Shown: positions 34,928 through 44,705, numbered from the stretch's first letter. The stretch is DNA of 64,000 bases from CAVTLG01 sp963735495 (GCA_963735495.1 CAVTLG010000002.1:1550001-1614000), one strand, 5' to 3'. The notes: generated by a model not told the origin, from the sequence alone. Numbers and translations are program-made.

Positions 34928-35200
34928 TCAAGCCAGACGGGCAAGAAATTCTCGATAGTGTTGCTCTAGTTTTAACCAGAATGACGCGGGAATATGCAGA
35001 ACTTGCTCTAGCTGTAGTGCCGTTTCAGCTGTGATAGCTGCTTTCTTTTGTATGATGTCGTTGATTGTTTTAACTGGACGGCCCATACACCTGGCAAGTT
35101 CTGCCTGGGACATGCCTATGGTTTCTAGCGTTTCTAAAAGTGTCTCTCCAGGAGAAGAGACGCTATCGGGGTGATACTCGTTCTGTTGCATGTTAGCCAT
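34928..35200 (-). CDS. HigA-family antitoxin (XRE HTH)
   Basis: 90 residues from the ATG at 35200 (GGGAGG upstream). The HTH reads GMSQAELARCMGRPVKTIND and on to IIQKKAAITAETALQLEQVL, diagnostic of HigA/VapI-type antitoxins, with the usual IPASFWLKLEQHYRE tail. Antitoxins of this type bind and neutralise a RelE-fold HigB mRNA endonuclease encoded just upstream and repress the operon. Here only a 3' remnant of that toxin remains upstream, in the same reading frame, so the antitoxin appears orphaned. It could still act in trans on another HigB or as a plain repressor. Confidence 0.85.
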   Translation of the reverse strand: MANMQQNEYHPDSVSSPGETLLETLETIGMSQAELARCMGRPVKTINDIIQKKAAITAETALQLEQVLHIPASFWLKLEQHYREFLARLA

Positions 35201-35325
35201 GATAATCCTCCCAAGCACTCTAATTATTGTTATCGCCGTCCAATTCAGACCACCATCAAGTTTTCTTGGAATTGGGTTGTTGGCAGGCTCAAAGATGAGC
35301 CGATAGCGATGATCATAATCTCCAC
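35201..35325 (-). pseudogene. 3' remnant of a HigB-type RelE-fold toxin
   Basis: Read on the minus strand in frame with higA: YDHRYRLIFEPANNPIPRK and LDGGLNWTAITIIRVLGR. The order RLIFEPAxxPxPRxxDGGxxWxxxTxIRI is typical of the C-terminal strand region of HigB/killer toxins that end ILEVVDYH. There is no stop before the higA start. The 5' part is missing; its place is taken by the end of the DUF262 gene, whose stop at 35313 overlaps this fragment in another frame, so a deletion junction lies here. Confidence 0.65.
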
Positions 35326-37059
35326 ATTTGCTGGAGTGCGCCCATCAAGCTTCTTTGGCGCTGTTCAATAACTGCTGGCGTCCACTCGCTATACTCCTTG
35401 GTATCTCGTAGTTCGTTTGTAAGCACAAATGGAGTCGAGAGCTTATTAGCGAAGAAATATTTTTCTTTCTTGAGTTCAAAATCATAATTCTCTGCATCGA
35501 TGTTTTTGCCACGCGAGAGCAAAACGAGATTGCCAAGGCGATGGACATATTTGTTGTGTATCTCTTTGGTGGGGAAGAGTTGGTACCATTTACTATCTGG
35601 CGCAGGTCGTTGTGGTAATATATGTTCAACGCTGGCTGTTTGATAATCATAGGATGCACCACTTTCTGTACGATATGCATCCAGACGTAATAACACATAG
35701 CGGCAGACATAGTGCAAGCGGTAAATGTTACCATTAAGCACGCTCAGCATTTCTTTGCGCTCGCTCAATGTAAGTTGTAATGGGGAGTCAGGAGTAAACA
35801 AATCTCTTTCTTGATCAATGGCCATTAACAAATCACAGTAACGGTCGATACGTTTATAGGGTGGAACACGACAAAGCATAAAGCTGACAACAAGGCGTTC
35901 AAGATCTTTAAGGAACCTCGCAACCAGGCTTTGATCTTGACGATGGTACTTTACAAAGTAGAAGAGTGCCGGTGGTATCCAGCGCTTGTAATCAAGCAGA
36001 TCCAGCCATTTGAACATAGTATTGATGGCTTTAGCATCTGATGGCTTGCCATATTGATAATTCGCTTTCAGAATATTGTCAAGCGCATGCACGTAGCGAT
36101 ATAAGGTGTCGTCGATAAACTTCTGAGCCGAAAGATTTGGAAAACGTGTGGGGTGGTAGACATATTCATGGAATTCTTCAATCATACCTCTATTCAGTCG
36201 TTTCTTTGATTTAATTGTACGTAGGTCAGAGAAAAGCGTCTCGAACTGCTCTGATCCAAGAAGTTCCTGAAATTTATCCCATTTCATTGCATACTTGTCT
36301 CGCTCGTTTTGAGGTATATCATTGATAATTTCAGATTTTAGAATATCGGAGTAAGAAAGATTTCAGGCCGCGACTATTTAGAACTGAAAAGATGCGATAG
36401 ACTGAGTCCAGGTCGGGCGCGGAGATAGTGACAATGATCAAATAACAATGCTTTACGATGAACTGTGTGAGCGTTTGTAGCTGGCTTTGTGAGAGCCTTT
36501 CCAGCTCTCGCAGAAAGCCAAGTGTATTATCACGAATATTTTTTTGACTTTCTGACAGGGGCTCATCATTTAGCGTTTTGAGTAATGCAATACCATTTTC
36601 GTCCTGGATTTTGGTGCGGAAGAACTCTTCATCAAGATCGCGTAACTTCAGACGATAGCGCTTGGGCGTATTGGTGATAGGGTCGGCCTTTTCGCGGAGA
36701 TAACCTGTCAGACTTTCAGCAAAAGTCAGACTTTCAGCAATATCGGGATTCATGAGGCTGCGTATAGCTGAGAGCAACATTGTAAGGGTAGTTAAGCGCT
36801 GCTGACCATCGATGATCTCGACACGTGGATCATCATCCTTCTCCTTTATGAGCAAAATACTGCCCAGGAAGTAAGGCGCGAACTCCTCAACTGACCCATT
36901 GAAATCATGCACTGCTCTGGTTAAATCCTGGTACAACTCTTCTGACTGCTCGGTAGTCCAGGAGTAGGGACGCTGATAGCTGGGAATAGTGAAGAAGAAA
37001 TCATCGCTGAAAATTTTCTTGATGGAGTACTCAGACCCATGGATAGTCATTCTGTTCAT
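35313..37059 (-). pseudogene. DUF262/DUF1524 protein (GmrSD-like), split by a one-base frameshift
   Basis: The N-terminal frame (37059 to 36331) has IPSYQRPYSWTTEQ, FLGSILLI and IDGQQRLTTLTMLL, the ParB-like DUF262 nuclease/NTPase core. Its last words are SVLNSRGL, after which the frame goes wrong. The neighbouring frame continues LSYSDILKSEIINDIP and ERDKYAMKWD, exactly the next family block. It reaches DUF1524 with VEHILPQ and NKYVHRLGNLVLLS, the His-Asn of an HNH-type site. One extra base in the AAA opposite 36361-36363 explains the break; the repaired protein has 581 residues. Relatives include the modification-dependent GmrSD restriction enzymes and other phage-defence proteins. Next to HigA it forms a small defence or remnant patch. 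As read it is not functional. Confidence 0.85.
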
Positions 37060-37542
37060 ATTACCACTTCCATTTTACACGTGAATTTTGTTGTAAAGTA
37101 TAGCAGAGGTAGCTTCTACTCGGCAATAGGGAAGCGTCAACTAAGCAGGCTCCTCTATTGACTCAGCATCTGTGCTATGCTACCATTTGGCGCATGATGA
37201 TTTTACATTGCCGTCATATTGCTACGCGCACCAGTGTACTGCGTATGGCACACCACTATCTCTGCCTGCCACGTCTCGGCCATGTGCTGGCCGCATAAGC
37301 CTGGCTCGTCATGCTTATGCGGCGGAAAGTAGCGTCGAGCAACCCGCATCATAGAGGACTCTCCTCTGTGGCCTTTCAGCGTGCTTCTTTCTGCTAACTG
37401 CCCCTCGCGCATATCTGTGCACAGAACGACCTTTATCTATGCTATGCGCTGCCCTGCCACTATAGAGCGTGAACGCCAGGTTCCCTTCCCTATCGTCTTC
37501 TTGACTATTGTGCTGTTTGTTTTTTGATGCAAGAGGGAAAGA
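37060..37542. other. Intergenic region ahead of the MFS transporter
   Basis: About 480 bases. Short frames on both strands show no motifs or ribosome-binding sites. Nothing recognised apart from the upstream signals of the MFS gene (AAGAGGG ahead of the ATG at 37543... approximate). Confidence 0.4.
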
Positions 37543-38809
37543 TTGCCTGTTATGAACGATTCACGCCTTAAACTATTATCTCTTACGACTGCTGGCTCTG
37601 CTGTACTGCAACTGCGACGCTGGCTGTTGGCCTTCTTTTGCTACTCGGCTGCCTCCAATATGCTGTTCACCAGCGCCATCTGGATGGTGTACCTGGCGGC
37701 CCATGGCTATAATGCCTTCGTCATTGGCCTGCTTGAGATGACCTTTCATTGTGCCAAGTTTGTCGCCGAGGTGCCAACGGGTATCTTCGCCGATCTGCTG
37801 GGCAGGCGCAAAAGCCTCATCATTTATTGTCTCATCTGCTCGCTAGAGACGTTGCTGTTCTTGTTCCCCACGTTACCCTTGCTGCTACTCAGCTTTGCGC
37901 TCGCAGGTATCTCTTATGCATTTCTGGGTGGCGCGAATGAGGCTGTGTTATGGACGCTCACTGGTTATGGAAACCCTGAGCAGCAGGCTGCACGCTATAG
38001 TCAGTTGATGAGCTGGACGCTGATGATCGGTCTGCTGGCTACGATGATCGGTACAACGTTGGGCGGTTATCTGGGCACTATGATGCAAGTGCTCCCCTTT
38101 ATCTGTCGTTCGGTGCTCTGTCTGCTGACGATTCTACCTCTTGTTGCTGCTACCTGAACACATCGACCTGCCGGAACGTGGCGAGCGTATCAATCCGCTG
38201 ACACACCTGGGCAAGGGCCTGCGCGCAGTCTGGCAGTCGCCGACGATGCTGGGCCTGATCTTTATCTCGGGGCTGACTGAAAGTTGCGGCACAACGGTCT
38301 ACTTCTATATTCAGCTCCAACTGCACGGTCAGGGTTTCGCGCTCAGTGTGATTGGTCTGGTGATAGCGGTGAGTAGCCTCAGCCAGTTTCTCTTTACGGC
38401 AGCCACACCGCGTCTCGTGCGCTCTGTGCCTGCGCGCTGGCTTATCCCGCTGTGTGTCGCGTCACAGATTGCCGGGCTACTCTGCATGATTGTGTCAAAT
38501 CCTGTAATCAGTTTGCTGGGCTTCCTGCTACCTTTCCAGGCGGCGACGGCGATTCTGTATCCGGCGATTAGCACCTACCTCAACCAGCGTTGTCCCGAGA
38601 CGCAGCGTGCGACGGTGCTTTCATTCGAGACTGGTCTTTTCAGCCTGTCTATGATCGTGCTCTTTCCGCTCTTCGGTCTAGGGATCTCGCATGTCTCGTA
38701 TACCACTGTGTATACGTGGACTACGCTCGCTCTGTTGCTGGGTAGTAGCGCCATCTATGAGCTGCTGCGACTGCGTCGGCGCGCTCTCGGAGAGATGGAC
38801 CCCACGTAG
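37543..38809 (+). pseudogene. MFS transporter, split by a one-base frameshift
   Basis: The first frame (37543-38157) gives six transmembrane helices with the MFS A-motif region FADLLGRRKSLIIYC and stops after LTILPLVAAT. The second frame is open through the same point, continues LLLPEHIDLPERGERINPLT as the central loop, and adds six more helices to 38809. One surplus base between about 38137 and 38152 separates them; without it the protein has 421 residues and 12 helices, the normal MFS layout. Substrate unknown; the sequence looks like an efflux-type permease of the TCR/Tet or YxiO-like kind, a weak judgement. Confidence 0.82.
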
Positions 38810-38932
38810 GAACAGAGGGAGGCGTCCCTTGAGGCCGATACTATTCAAAGAAGGAGAAGCAGAAAAAAAAGAAGTCCATTCTCACGCGCGCTCTCAAAAG
38901 ATGAGGTGTAAATTTCGGAATTACTCTGGTAG
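38810..38932. other. Short intergenic segment
   Basis: Purine-rich linker between the MFS gene and a transposase remnant. No gene. Confidence 0.4.
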
Positions 38933-39196
38933 GGCGCAGCAGCCTACCGGGAAGAGTTTGACCTCCTGTATCGGCGAGAAGCCACCCACTCCAATGCCAT
39001 GTGGCAAGCGGATCATTGTAAGCTTCCCATCTTTCTGCTTGATGAAGCGGGCAAGCCTAACAAGCCCTACCTCACCGCTGTAGAAGATGACTACTGCCAC
39101 ATGATCGTTGGCTGTGTGCCGTCGTTGCTCTGGTATGTGTCAGTAGGGCTGACTTTTCTCTTGGCCTATCAATGTTTTCTGACGGAAAAAGTGTAA
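38933..39196 (+). pseudogene. Integrase-core transposase remnant (IS481/Mu-like)
   Basis: YREEFDLLYRREATHSNAMW then QADHCKLPIFLLDEAGKP and YLTAVEDDYCHMIVGC. The order W-QADH-xxL-xxxLLDExGKPxxPxLTxxxDDYxxxIxG is the first half of a DDE integrase core, with the first two Asp visible. A TAG precedes it in frame and similarity stops after about 39115, so both ends are missing. The remnant sits between two unrelated genes. Confidence 0.7.
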
Positions 39197-39226
39197 GCTA
39201 GTCGTAGCAAGGTGGTACATACTTTA

Positions 39227-40135
39227 CTATCTATTGATAGGCTCACCCCGCTGGCGTTTCTCTCTAAGTTCTTTGCGAGCCAGTCTTTCGGTCATGCCTT
39301 TGCTTCTTCCATATCTGACGACTTCAGCTCGGTTCATACCTGTTTCTTGTCGATACATGTTATCTGTCATTTCTTTAATTGATGTACCTCTTCTTATTCT
39401 ATTCGTTTCTCTATGTTGTCTCATTGTTTTACCTTCTCTAATCAATAAAATATAGTTTTCTAATTGACTATATTTTTTGCTTGTTTCTTTTATTAACACT
39501 TTATCTATGGTTTTCCACTGCTTTTCATTCCTTAGTTGGGTTCGCGATTTCTTTATCTCCCTTCGTAATATGCCGTCGGCCACTTCAGATACCGATTGAC
39601 CAGGTATCGGGTCCCAGGCGGCGACGTGGGCTTGTCTTTCCCGTACATGCCATTTTTGCATCTCGACTAGCTCTAAACTCTGTAGATCCCGCCAATTGTC
39701 AGGGAGATGACCGTCCTTATCTTGATATAAATCGTCACTTTCAAGTCTTGTTGCCTCTTCCTGGTGTTTTTGTGTGAGTTTGACCCAGCCTGCTCGGCAC
39801 CCGTCGAGTCTCTCCTGAGTAAACAATAAGTGGTAATTTACTTTCTCCTCCCCCTCTGAAGGCTGTGCCGGAGGTTGGACTCCCTCATGCTCATAGCTCT
39901 GGGGGATCTGGTCGGGCTGATTGGCCCTGTTTCCCCCTGCCTGCATGCGGGTGAAATCGTCAGAGAAGCCTGTGGGGTCACTGGAAGCAGAGGCAAATTC
40001 CTCGGTATAATGGGCGAACGGGTTAAGATGGGTGAAATCAACAGAGTCGGAGGGATCATTGTAAGGCCGAGAGGTGGCTATATTTTCAGGAGGATGATCC
40101 TCAAGGCCTTTGCCTGTATTACGATTGCGGAACAT
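39227..40135 (-). CDS. Hypothetical protein, disordered N-terminus and basic helical C-terminus
   Basis: 302 residues, no family recognised. Residues 1-100 are polar, Pro/Asn/Gln-rich and probably disordered. Residues 100-300 are strongly charged and helical (EMQKWHVRERQAHVAAW, MTERLARKELREKRQRG) with two related GMxxxxxxxxGxSxGM/TSIKEMTDN-like segments toward the end, which might be short helix-turn-helices. No signal peptide or membrane segment. A GGAG-like site precedes the ATG. Style is similar to the unnamed proteins at 5.8-7.8 and 21.6-23.0 kb. Confidence 0.6.
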   Translation of the reverse strand: MFRNRNTGKGLEDHPPENIATSRPYNDPSDSVDFTHLNPFAHYTEEFASASSDPTGFSDDFTRMQAGGNRANQPDQIPQSYEHEGVQPPAQPSEGEEKVNYHLLFTQERLDGCRAGWVKLTQKHQEEATRLESDDLYQDKDGHLPDNWRDLQSLELVEMQKWHVRERQAHVAAWDPIPGQSVSEVADGILRREIKKSRTQLRNEKQWKTIDKVLIKETSKKYSQLENYILLIREGKTMRQHRETNRIRRGTSIKEMTDNMYRQETGMNRAEVVRYGRSKGMTERLARKELREKRQRGEPINR

Positions 40136-40348
40136 CGGGACATCTCCTCTCTAAATGACCAATTTGGCGCTGGGTGGTGTTCCCAGACATACTATATTGG
40201 CATCATCGCGCCTCTTTCATTCAGCTAGTCCAACTGGTATCTACCAAGAGTATAGCCGAACTGGGGGTGCCTGGGGAAGGGGATGATAGGGACACTTTGA
40301 CCCAGCAGGTGACATTCCAGTTGGACACCCCGTGCTTCAGAGGTAGTG
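40136..40348. other. Short intergenic region
   Basis: No gene. Contains the 3' flank of the leuC-like gene; no leuD-like small-subunit gene follows it. Confidence 0.45.
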
Positions 40349-41386
40349 CTACAGATCGCGGATATCGACGAAATGACCGGCGATGGCCGTAGCCGCAGCC
40401 ATGGCCGGACTGACCAGGTGAGTGCGTCCGCCGCGCCCCTGGCGACCCTCGAAGTTACGATTGCTGGTCGAGGCACAGCGTTCACCTTCGACCAGAAAAT
40501 CTCCATTCATCGCCACGCACATGCTACAGCCAGCCTCGCGCCACTCGAAGCCCGCTGCGCGAAAGATGTCGGCCAGACCCTCCTCCTTGGCCACGTGGCG
40601 TACCTGCATTGAGCCGGGCACGATAATCGCGCGCACATGCGGCGCGACATGCTGGCCCTGGATATAGCGAGCTGCCAGGCGTAGATCTTCGATGCGCGAG
40701 TTGGTGCAAGAGCCGATGAAGACAGTATCGACCTGGATATCCTGGATACGCTGGCCTGCTGTCAGGCCCATGTATTTGAGTGCGCGCTCGTAGCTCTGGC
40801 GGCGCAGCGGATCAGACTCTGCGGCGGGATCGGGGACACTGCCGGTGACGTCCGTGACCATGCCGGGATTGGTACCCCAGGTCACTTGTGGACGCAGGCC
40901 GGAGATGTTGATCTCGTGAACCGCATCAAAATGTGCGTCGGGATCGCTGACGAGCTGTTTCCATGCGGTCACAGCCTGCTCAAAGAGCTGGCCCTGAGGT
41001 GCGAAAGGACGGCCCTTGATATAGGCAAAGGTCGTCTCGTCAGGGGCGATCATGCCAGCACGTGCTCCGGCTTCGATAGCCATGTTACAGAGCGTCATGC
41101 GACCTTCCATTGAGAGGTTGCGCACAACCGAGCCGCTGAACTCGATAACATGATCTGTACCAACACCCGTACCGAGCTTGCCGATCACAGCTAGGGCCAT
41201 ATCTTTGGCGGTCACAGCGGGTCCAGGTTCACCCTCGATGCAGATATTCATCGGATATGCATCAATCAGAGATATCGCTTTCCTGAATGTATTCAGGTGG
41301 GCGCTGGACGATAGACGTTGACATTTCTGGCAACCCTGCCAGAATAAGGGTCCTCGATAATGATGCAGGTGCCTTTCACCCTCCAT
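40349..41386 (-). pseudogene. LeuC/aconitase-like dehydratase large subunit, 5'-truncated
   Basis: From about 41255 downward the protein matches the family: GPAVTAKDMALAVIGKLGTG, SMEGRMTLCNMAIEAGARAG, FIGSCTNSR and AGCSMCVAMN, the last two supplying all three cysteines of the 4Fe-4S cluster. About 120-130 N-terminal residues expected of LeuC are absent, and the 40-odd residues upstream of NICIEGEPG in the open frame are not homologous. The start at 41386 is therefore probably not that of a working enzyme. It is the last gene of the same-strand CoA-transferase run, and no small subunit (LeuD) is present. Originally it would dehydrate/hydrate a 2- or 3-hydroxy acid such as isopropylmalate or citramalate. 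Confidence 0.8.
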
Positions 41387-41490
41387 TTGTACGCTACATG
41401 GAAAGAGGGGGCATGTTGCGAGGGCACCGTGCGCTGCGGCAGAGGAAACCGCGTTCCCTCTGCACTGCTTCTATATAGTGATCACCTCCA

Positions 41491-42999
41491 TTAACCAAGT
41501 TTGAAGGGGTCGCGGGTCTGACCGGAGAGTTCGACCCAGATGGCCTTGGTGTGCATGTATTCGCGCACACTTTCGATGCCGTTCTCGGACCCGATTCCGC
41601 TCATCTTGTAACCACCAAAGGGTGTGTTGAAGGAAAGCGTGCGGTACGAGTTGATCCAGATCGTACCCGCGCGCAGGGCATGCGCGACGCGGTGGGCGCG
41701 CCGTACGTCACGGGTCCAGATGCCAGCGGCGAGGCCGTAGCGTGTATCATTCGCTATGCGGATGACTTCTTCCTCAGAGTGAAATGGGATCACGGAGAGC
41801 ACCGGGCCGAAAACCTCTTCCTGGGCTATGCGCATGCCGTTTTCGACGTGCGTGAAGATAGTCGGCTCAACGAAAAAGCCATGTATCAGGGCTGGATCGG
41901 TGGGGATATTCCCTCCACAGACCAGTTGAGCGCCTTCCTGCTGGGCAATGTCGATGTAGCTCTTGATCTTTTCTTGCTGACCCTTGAAGGCCGCTGGCCC
42001 CATCTCAGTCTCCATCTGCAACGGATTGCCTAGCTTGATGGCGCGCGCACGCTCGGCGAGTTTGCTGACAACATCATCGTGAATGCGCGCATCAACCAGC
42101 AGCCGGGAGCCTGCAATACAGGTCTGACCGCCAGCGGCGAAGATGCCCGCGACAATCCCGTTGATGATGCCCTCATCCGCGTCGTCAAAGACGATGTTGG
42201 GAGACTTGCCGCCCAACTCCAGGCTGACACGAGCAAGGTGGTCGGCAGCATCCTTCATCACCCGAATGCCGGTCCCGGTTGAGCCAGTGAACGCCACTTT
42301 GTCTACTCCCGGATGGCTCACGAGTGGACTCCCCGTGCCTGGACCGAAGCCGGTGACGACATTGAAGACGCCAGCAGGGAAGCCTGCTTCGGCAAAGAGC
42401 CGGGCAAATTCAAGCGTTGAGGCCGAAGTATGCTCTGACGGTTTGACCACAAAGGTGCAGCCAGCGGCAAGTGCCGGAGCCAGCTTGAAGGCGAGGAGTA
42501 AAAGAGGCGAGTTCCAGGGCGTAATAGCTGCTACCACGCCAATGGGTTCGCGGCGTGTGTAGACGAAAAAGTTGGCTTTATCGCTAGGAATTGTCTCGCC
42601 TTCAAGCTTATCGGCCATGCCAGCGAAGTAGTAATACCATTCAGATAGGGACTTGAGCTGTCCGCTCATCTCGCGAATCAGTTTGCCGTTATCCGTACTC
42701 TCGACGATAGCCAGTTGCTCCGCGTTCTCTTCCAGCAGAGCAGCGAAGCGGCGAATTAACCTGGAGCGTTCGGTGCCCGTCATGCGTCCCCATGGTCCCT
42801 CGTCGAAGGCCGCGCGAGCGGCGCGTACGGCGGCATCAACGTCTGCTGAGTTTGCCTCGGGCATCGTGGCCCAGGCTTTGCCCGTAAATGGATTGATGCT
42901 CTCAAATGTTCGCTCCGACTGAGAATTTACCCATTCACCCCCGATGAGCATCTGATAGTGGCGCACTTCTTCCGCCACTGGCGTCTGTACTACCTGCAT
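41491..42999 (-). CDS. NAD(P)-dependent aldehyde dehydrogenase
   Basis: 502 residues, full-length ALDH superfamily. GVVAAITPWNSPLLL, the glycine motif FTGSTGTG, LELGGKSPN with the general-base Glu, GQTCIAGSR with the nucleophilic Cys, and EEVFGPVLSV are all intact. A good GGAGACACC site precedes the ATG at 42999. It lies on the same strand as the CoA transferase and HMG-CoA lyase-like genes, so it probably oxidises an aldehyde (semialdehyde or betaine-aldehyde-like) to feed that pathway. The exact substrate cannot be read from the sequence. Confidence 0.93.
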   Translation of the reverse strand: MQVVQTPVAEEVRHYQMLIGGEWVNSQSERTFESINPFTGKAWATMPEANSADVDAAVRAARAAFDEGPWGRMTGTERSRLIRRFAALLEENAEQLAIVESTDNGKLIREMSGQLKSLSEWYYYFAGMADKLEGETIPSDKANFFVYTRREPIGVVAAITPWNSPLLLLAFKLAPALAAGCTFVVKPSEHTSASTLEFARLFAEAGFPAGVFNVVTGFGPGTGSPLVSHPGVDKVAFTGSTGTGIRVMKDAADHLARVSLELGGKSPNIVFDDADEGIINGIVAGIFAAGGQTCIAGSRLLVDARIHDDVVSKLAERARAIKLGNPLQMETEMGPAAFKGQQEKIKSYIDIAQQEGAQLVCGGNIPTDPALIHGFFVEPTIFTHVENGMRIAQEEVFGPVLSVIPFHSEEEVIRIANDTRYGLAAGIWTRDVRRAHRVAHALRAGTIWINSYRTLSFNTPFGGYKMSGIGSENGIESVREYMHTKAIWVELSGQTRDPFKLG

Positions 43000-43081
43000 A
43001 GGTGTCTCCTTTATGTGTTGACTGACATTGTCACTGGATCACTAATATTGCATTGCTGCACATCGGTACTTGTACTATGGT

Positions 43082-43172
43082 GGGCCGCCGCAAGGGACGC
43101 CAAGACCTTTTTTCTCTTTCCACCAGAGCCGAAAGGCCACGAAAAAGGTCTTGGCTCGGCCCCTACGCGAGG
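43082..43172. repeat. Dispersed hairpin repeat, family B copy 1
   Basis: CCAAGACCTTTTTT (43100-43113) faces AAAAAGGTCTTGG (43142-43154). The flanks GGGCCGCCGCAAGGGACG and CTCGGCCCCTACGCGAG recur, reversed, around 62473-62575. Confidence 0.85.
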
Positions 43173-43186
43173 TCGAACGAGCCTTT

Positions 43187-43493
43187 CGCGTAGGGACAAG
43201 CCCTTGCGGTTGTCCGGGTTGGGCGATGGCAAGGCGGCCTCGACCCACGCTGGATCGAGAAAGAGATCGCGTAGGGACAAGCCCTTGCGGTTGTCCGGGT
43301 TGGGCGATGGCAAGGCGGCCTCGACCCACGCTGGATCGAGAAAGAGATCGCGTAGGGACAAGCCCTTGCGGTTGTCCGGGTTGGGCGATGGCAAAGGCGG
43401 CCTCGACCCACGCTGGATCGAGAAAGAGATCGCGTAGGGACAAGCCCTTGCGGTTGTCCGGGTTGGGCGATGGCAAAGGCGGCCTCGACCCTA
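43187..43493. repeat. Tandem repeat, four copies of an 81-82 bp unit (family C)
   Basis: The unit begins CGCGTAGGGACAAGCCCTTG and ends CTGGATCGAGAAAGAGAT; starts of TAGGGACAAG are at 43191, 43272, 43353 and 43435, and the last copy is incomplete. Copies are almost identical; the third and fourth carry one extra A. The GGACAA-CCGCAAGG core recurs singly at 62584-62612 and, decayed, at 60731-60752. Because 81 is divisible by three, spurious long frames run through it on both strands; I regard it as non-coding. Confidence 0.93.
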
Positions 43494-43549
43494 TTCGATT
43501 GTTTGTTGCTTTCCCAGGCATTCAGGTCTTTGCTTTTATTCTGATAGGT

Positions 43550-44521
43550 TTAGGCGCTACGTGAGTCGGCAAATTTGATATCCTCAAATGCGTGCAGTGT
43601 GCTCGCTGTACCCGCTCTGGCGGTCTGTGACGCCAGTTCGTGCCCGACAATTGTGCTCAATTGCTGGTCCTCCATCAACAACGCGTCGAGATCGATGCCG
43701 GTTGCGATGTCCATCTCGTGGAGCATGTGAACGAGATCTTCGGTCGAGACATTGCCGGTGGCTCCCGGCGCGAATGGACAGCCTCCAATGCCGCCGAGCG
43801 AGGCATCGAATTGCGTGACGCCCGCCTGTAGACCTGCCAGAGCGTTTGCCAGCGCCATGTCCCGTGTATTGTGTAGATGGAGACTCCACGTGATCTCTGG
43901 AAAACGCTCTTTGACCGCTGTGATCGTTTGCCAGACTTGCAGAGGATTGGCTGCTCCATCGGTGTCTGCTAAATTAATGCGTTGTATGCCCATCTCGACG
44001 AGCTTCTCGATCATCCAGTAGACGCGTGTTAGCGGTGTGCGACCCTCAAAAGGGCAGTGGAAGGCTGTGGCGATACTGGCTACGATGACGGTCTGGGGAT
44101 GCTCGGCGTAGACGAAGGAACAGACTTCAGCCAACTGCGCGAGCGATGCGCTGACGCTGCGATTCAGGTTGGCTCGATTGTGGCTTTCGCTGGCCGATGC
44201 GACCAGGTGGAGTTCGCTAATATCGGTAGCGAGGGCGCGCTGTGCTCCCTTGATGTTGGGAATGAGTGCGCTGTAAGTCACTCCTGGATAGCGCGGCAGT
44301 TGAGCTACAACCTCAGCGGCATCGGCGAGCTGCGGGACAACTTTGGGATGCACAAAGGATGTGACCTCAATGGAGGTAACGCCTGCTCGCACAAGTCCCT
44401 CGATCACGCGCACCTTGTCGCAGGTCGCAATGATACAATCTTCGTTCTGAAAGCCATCACGAGCGACAACATCCGTCACAAGTACCCGTTTGGGCATCTG
44501 CATCGTCGCCATTGTGTTCAT
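43550..44521 (-). CDS. Hydroxymethylglutaryl-CoA lyase-like enzyme
   Basis: 323 residues of the HMGL/DRE-TIM metallolyase family. LVTDVVARDGFQNE holds the metal-binding RDG motif, SFVHPKVVPQLADAAEV follows, then LHLHNTRDMALANAL (metal-binding His-x-His-Asn) and GGCPFAPGATGN with the catalytic Cys. The ATG at 44521 is chosen because AGGGGG is about nine bases upstream. It cleaves 3-hydroxy-3-methylglutaryl-CoA, or a related branched 3-hydroxy-acyl-CoA, to acetyl-CoA and a keto acid. The upstream same-strand gene is a CaiB-type CoA transferase, a common partner that would make the CoA substrate. Start and stop are intact. Confidence 0.9.
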   Translation of the reverse strand: MNTMATMQMPKRVLVTDVVARDGFQNEDCIIATCDKVRVIEGLVRAGVTSIEVTSFVHPKVVPQLADAAEVVAQLPRYPGVTYSALIPNIKGAQRALATDISELHLVASASESHNRANLNRSVSASLAQLAEVCSFVYAEHPQTVIVASIATAFHCPFEGRTPLTRVYWMIEKLVEMGIQRINLADTDGAANPLQVWQTITAVKERFPEITWSLHLHNTRDMALANALAGLQAGVTQFDASLGGIGGCPFAPGATGNVSTEDLVHMLHEMDIATGIDLDALLMEDQQLSTIVGHELASQTARAGTASTLHAFEDIKFADSRSA

Positions 44522-44603
44522 AAAAAGCCCCCTGTGTGCCCTGTATATAAGTGGCCTCATCGGGACCACCTGCCGCAGGCTCTGCGTCTATTCGATGAAA
44601 ACT

Positions 44604-44682
44604 GGGTAGGGGCGTCACCTTGCGTGCACCCGGTGGCTCGTATCATGGCCTCCAGGGCGGTCGCCAGGACACGCCCCTACCC
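44604..44682. repeat. Dispersed hairpin repeat, family A copy 2
   Basis: GGGTAGGGGCGT (44604-44615) with ACGCCCCTACCC (44671-44682). Inside are CACCTTGCGTGC and GGGCGGTCGCCAGGA, shared with copies at 8070 and 46167. Lies between the CoA transferase and the lyase genes. Confidence 0.85.
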
Positions 44683-44705
44683 CATTTCAACAAAACAACA
44701 AGCAA

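Noticed and set aside
37172..37412. Frames of 60-70 codons on both strands ahead of the MFS gene
   Set aside because: No ribosome-binding sites or motifs; left as intergenic.
43187..43493. CRISPR-like array
   Set aside because: Units are contiguous tandem copies of 81 bp without variable spacers, and no cas genes are present.
43011..43564. Several overlapping long frames on both strands with repeated peptide units
   Set aside because: They are a by-product of an 81-bp tandem DNA repeat that keeps all frames open; no start signals, and the repeat core occurs elsewhere as intergenic DNA.
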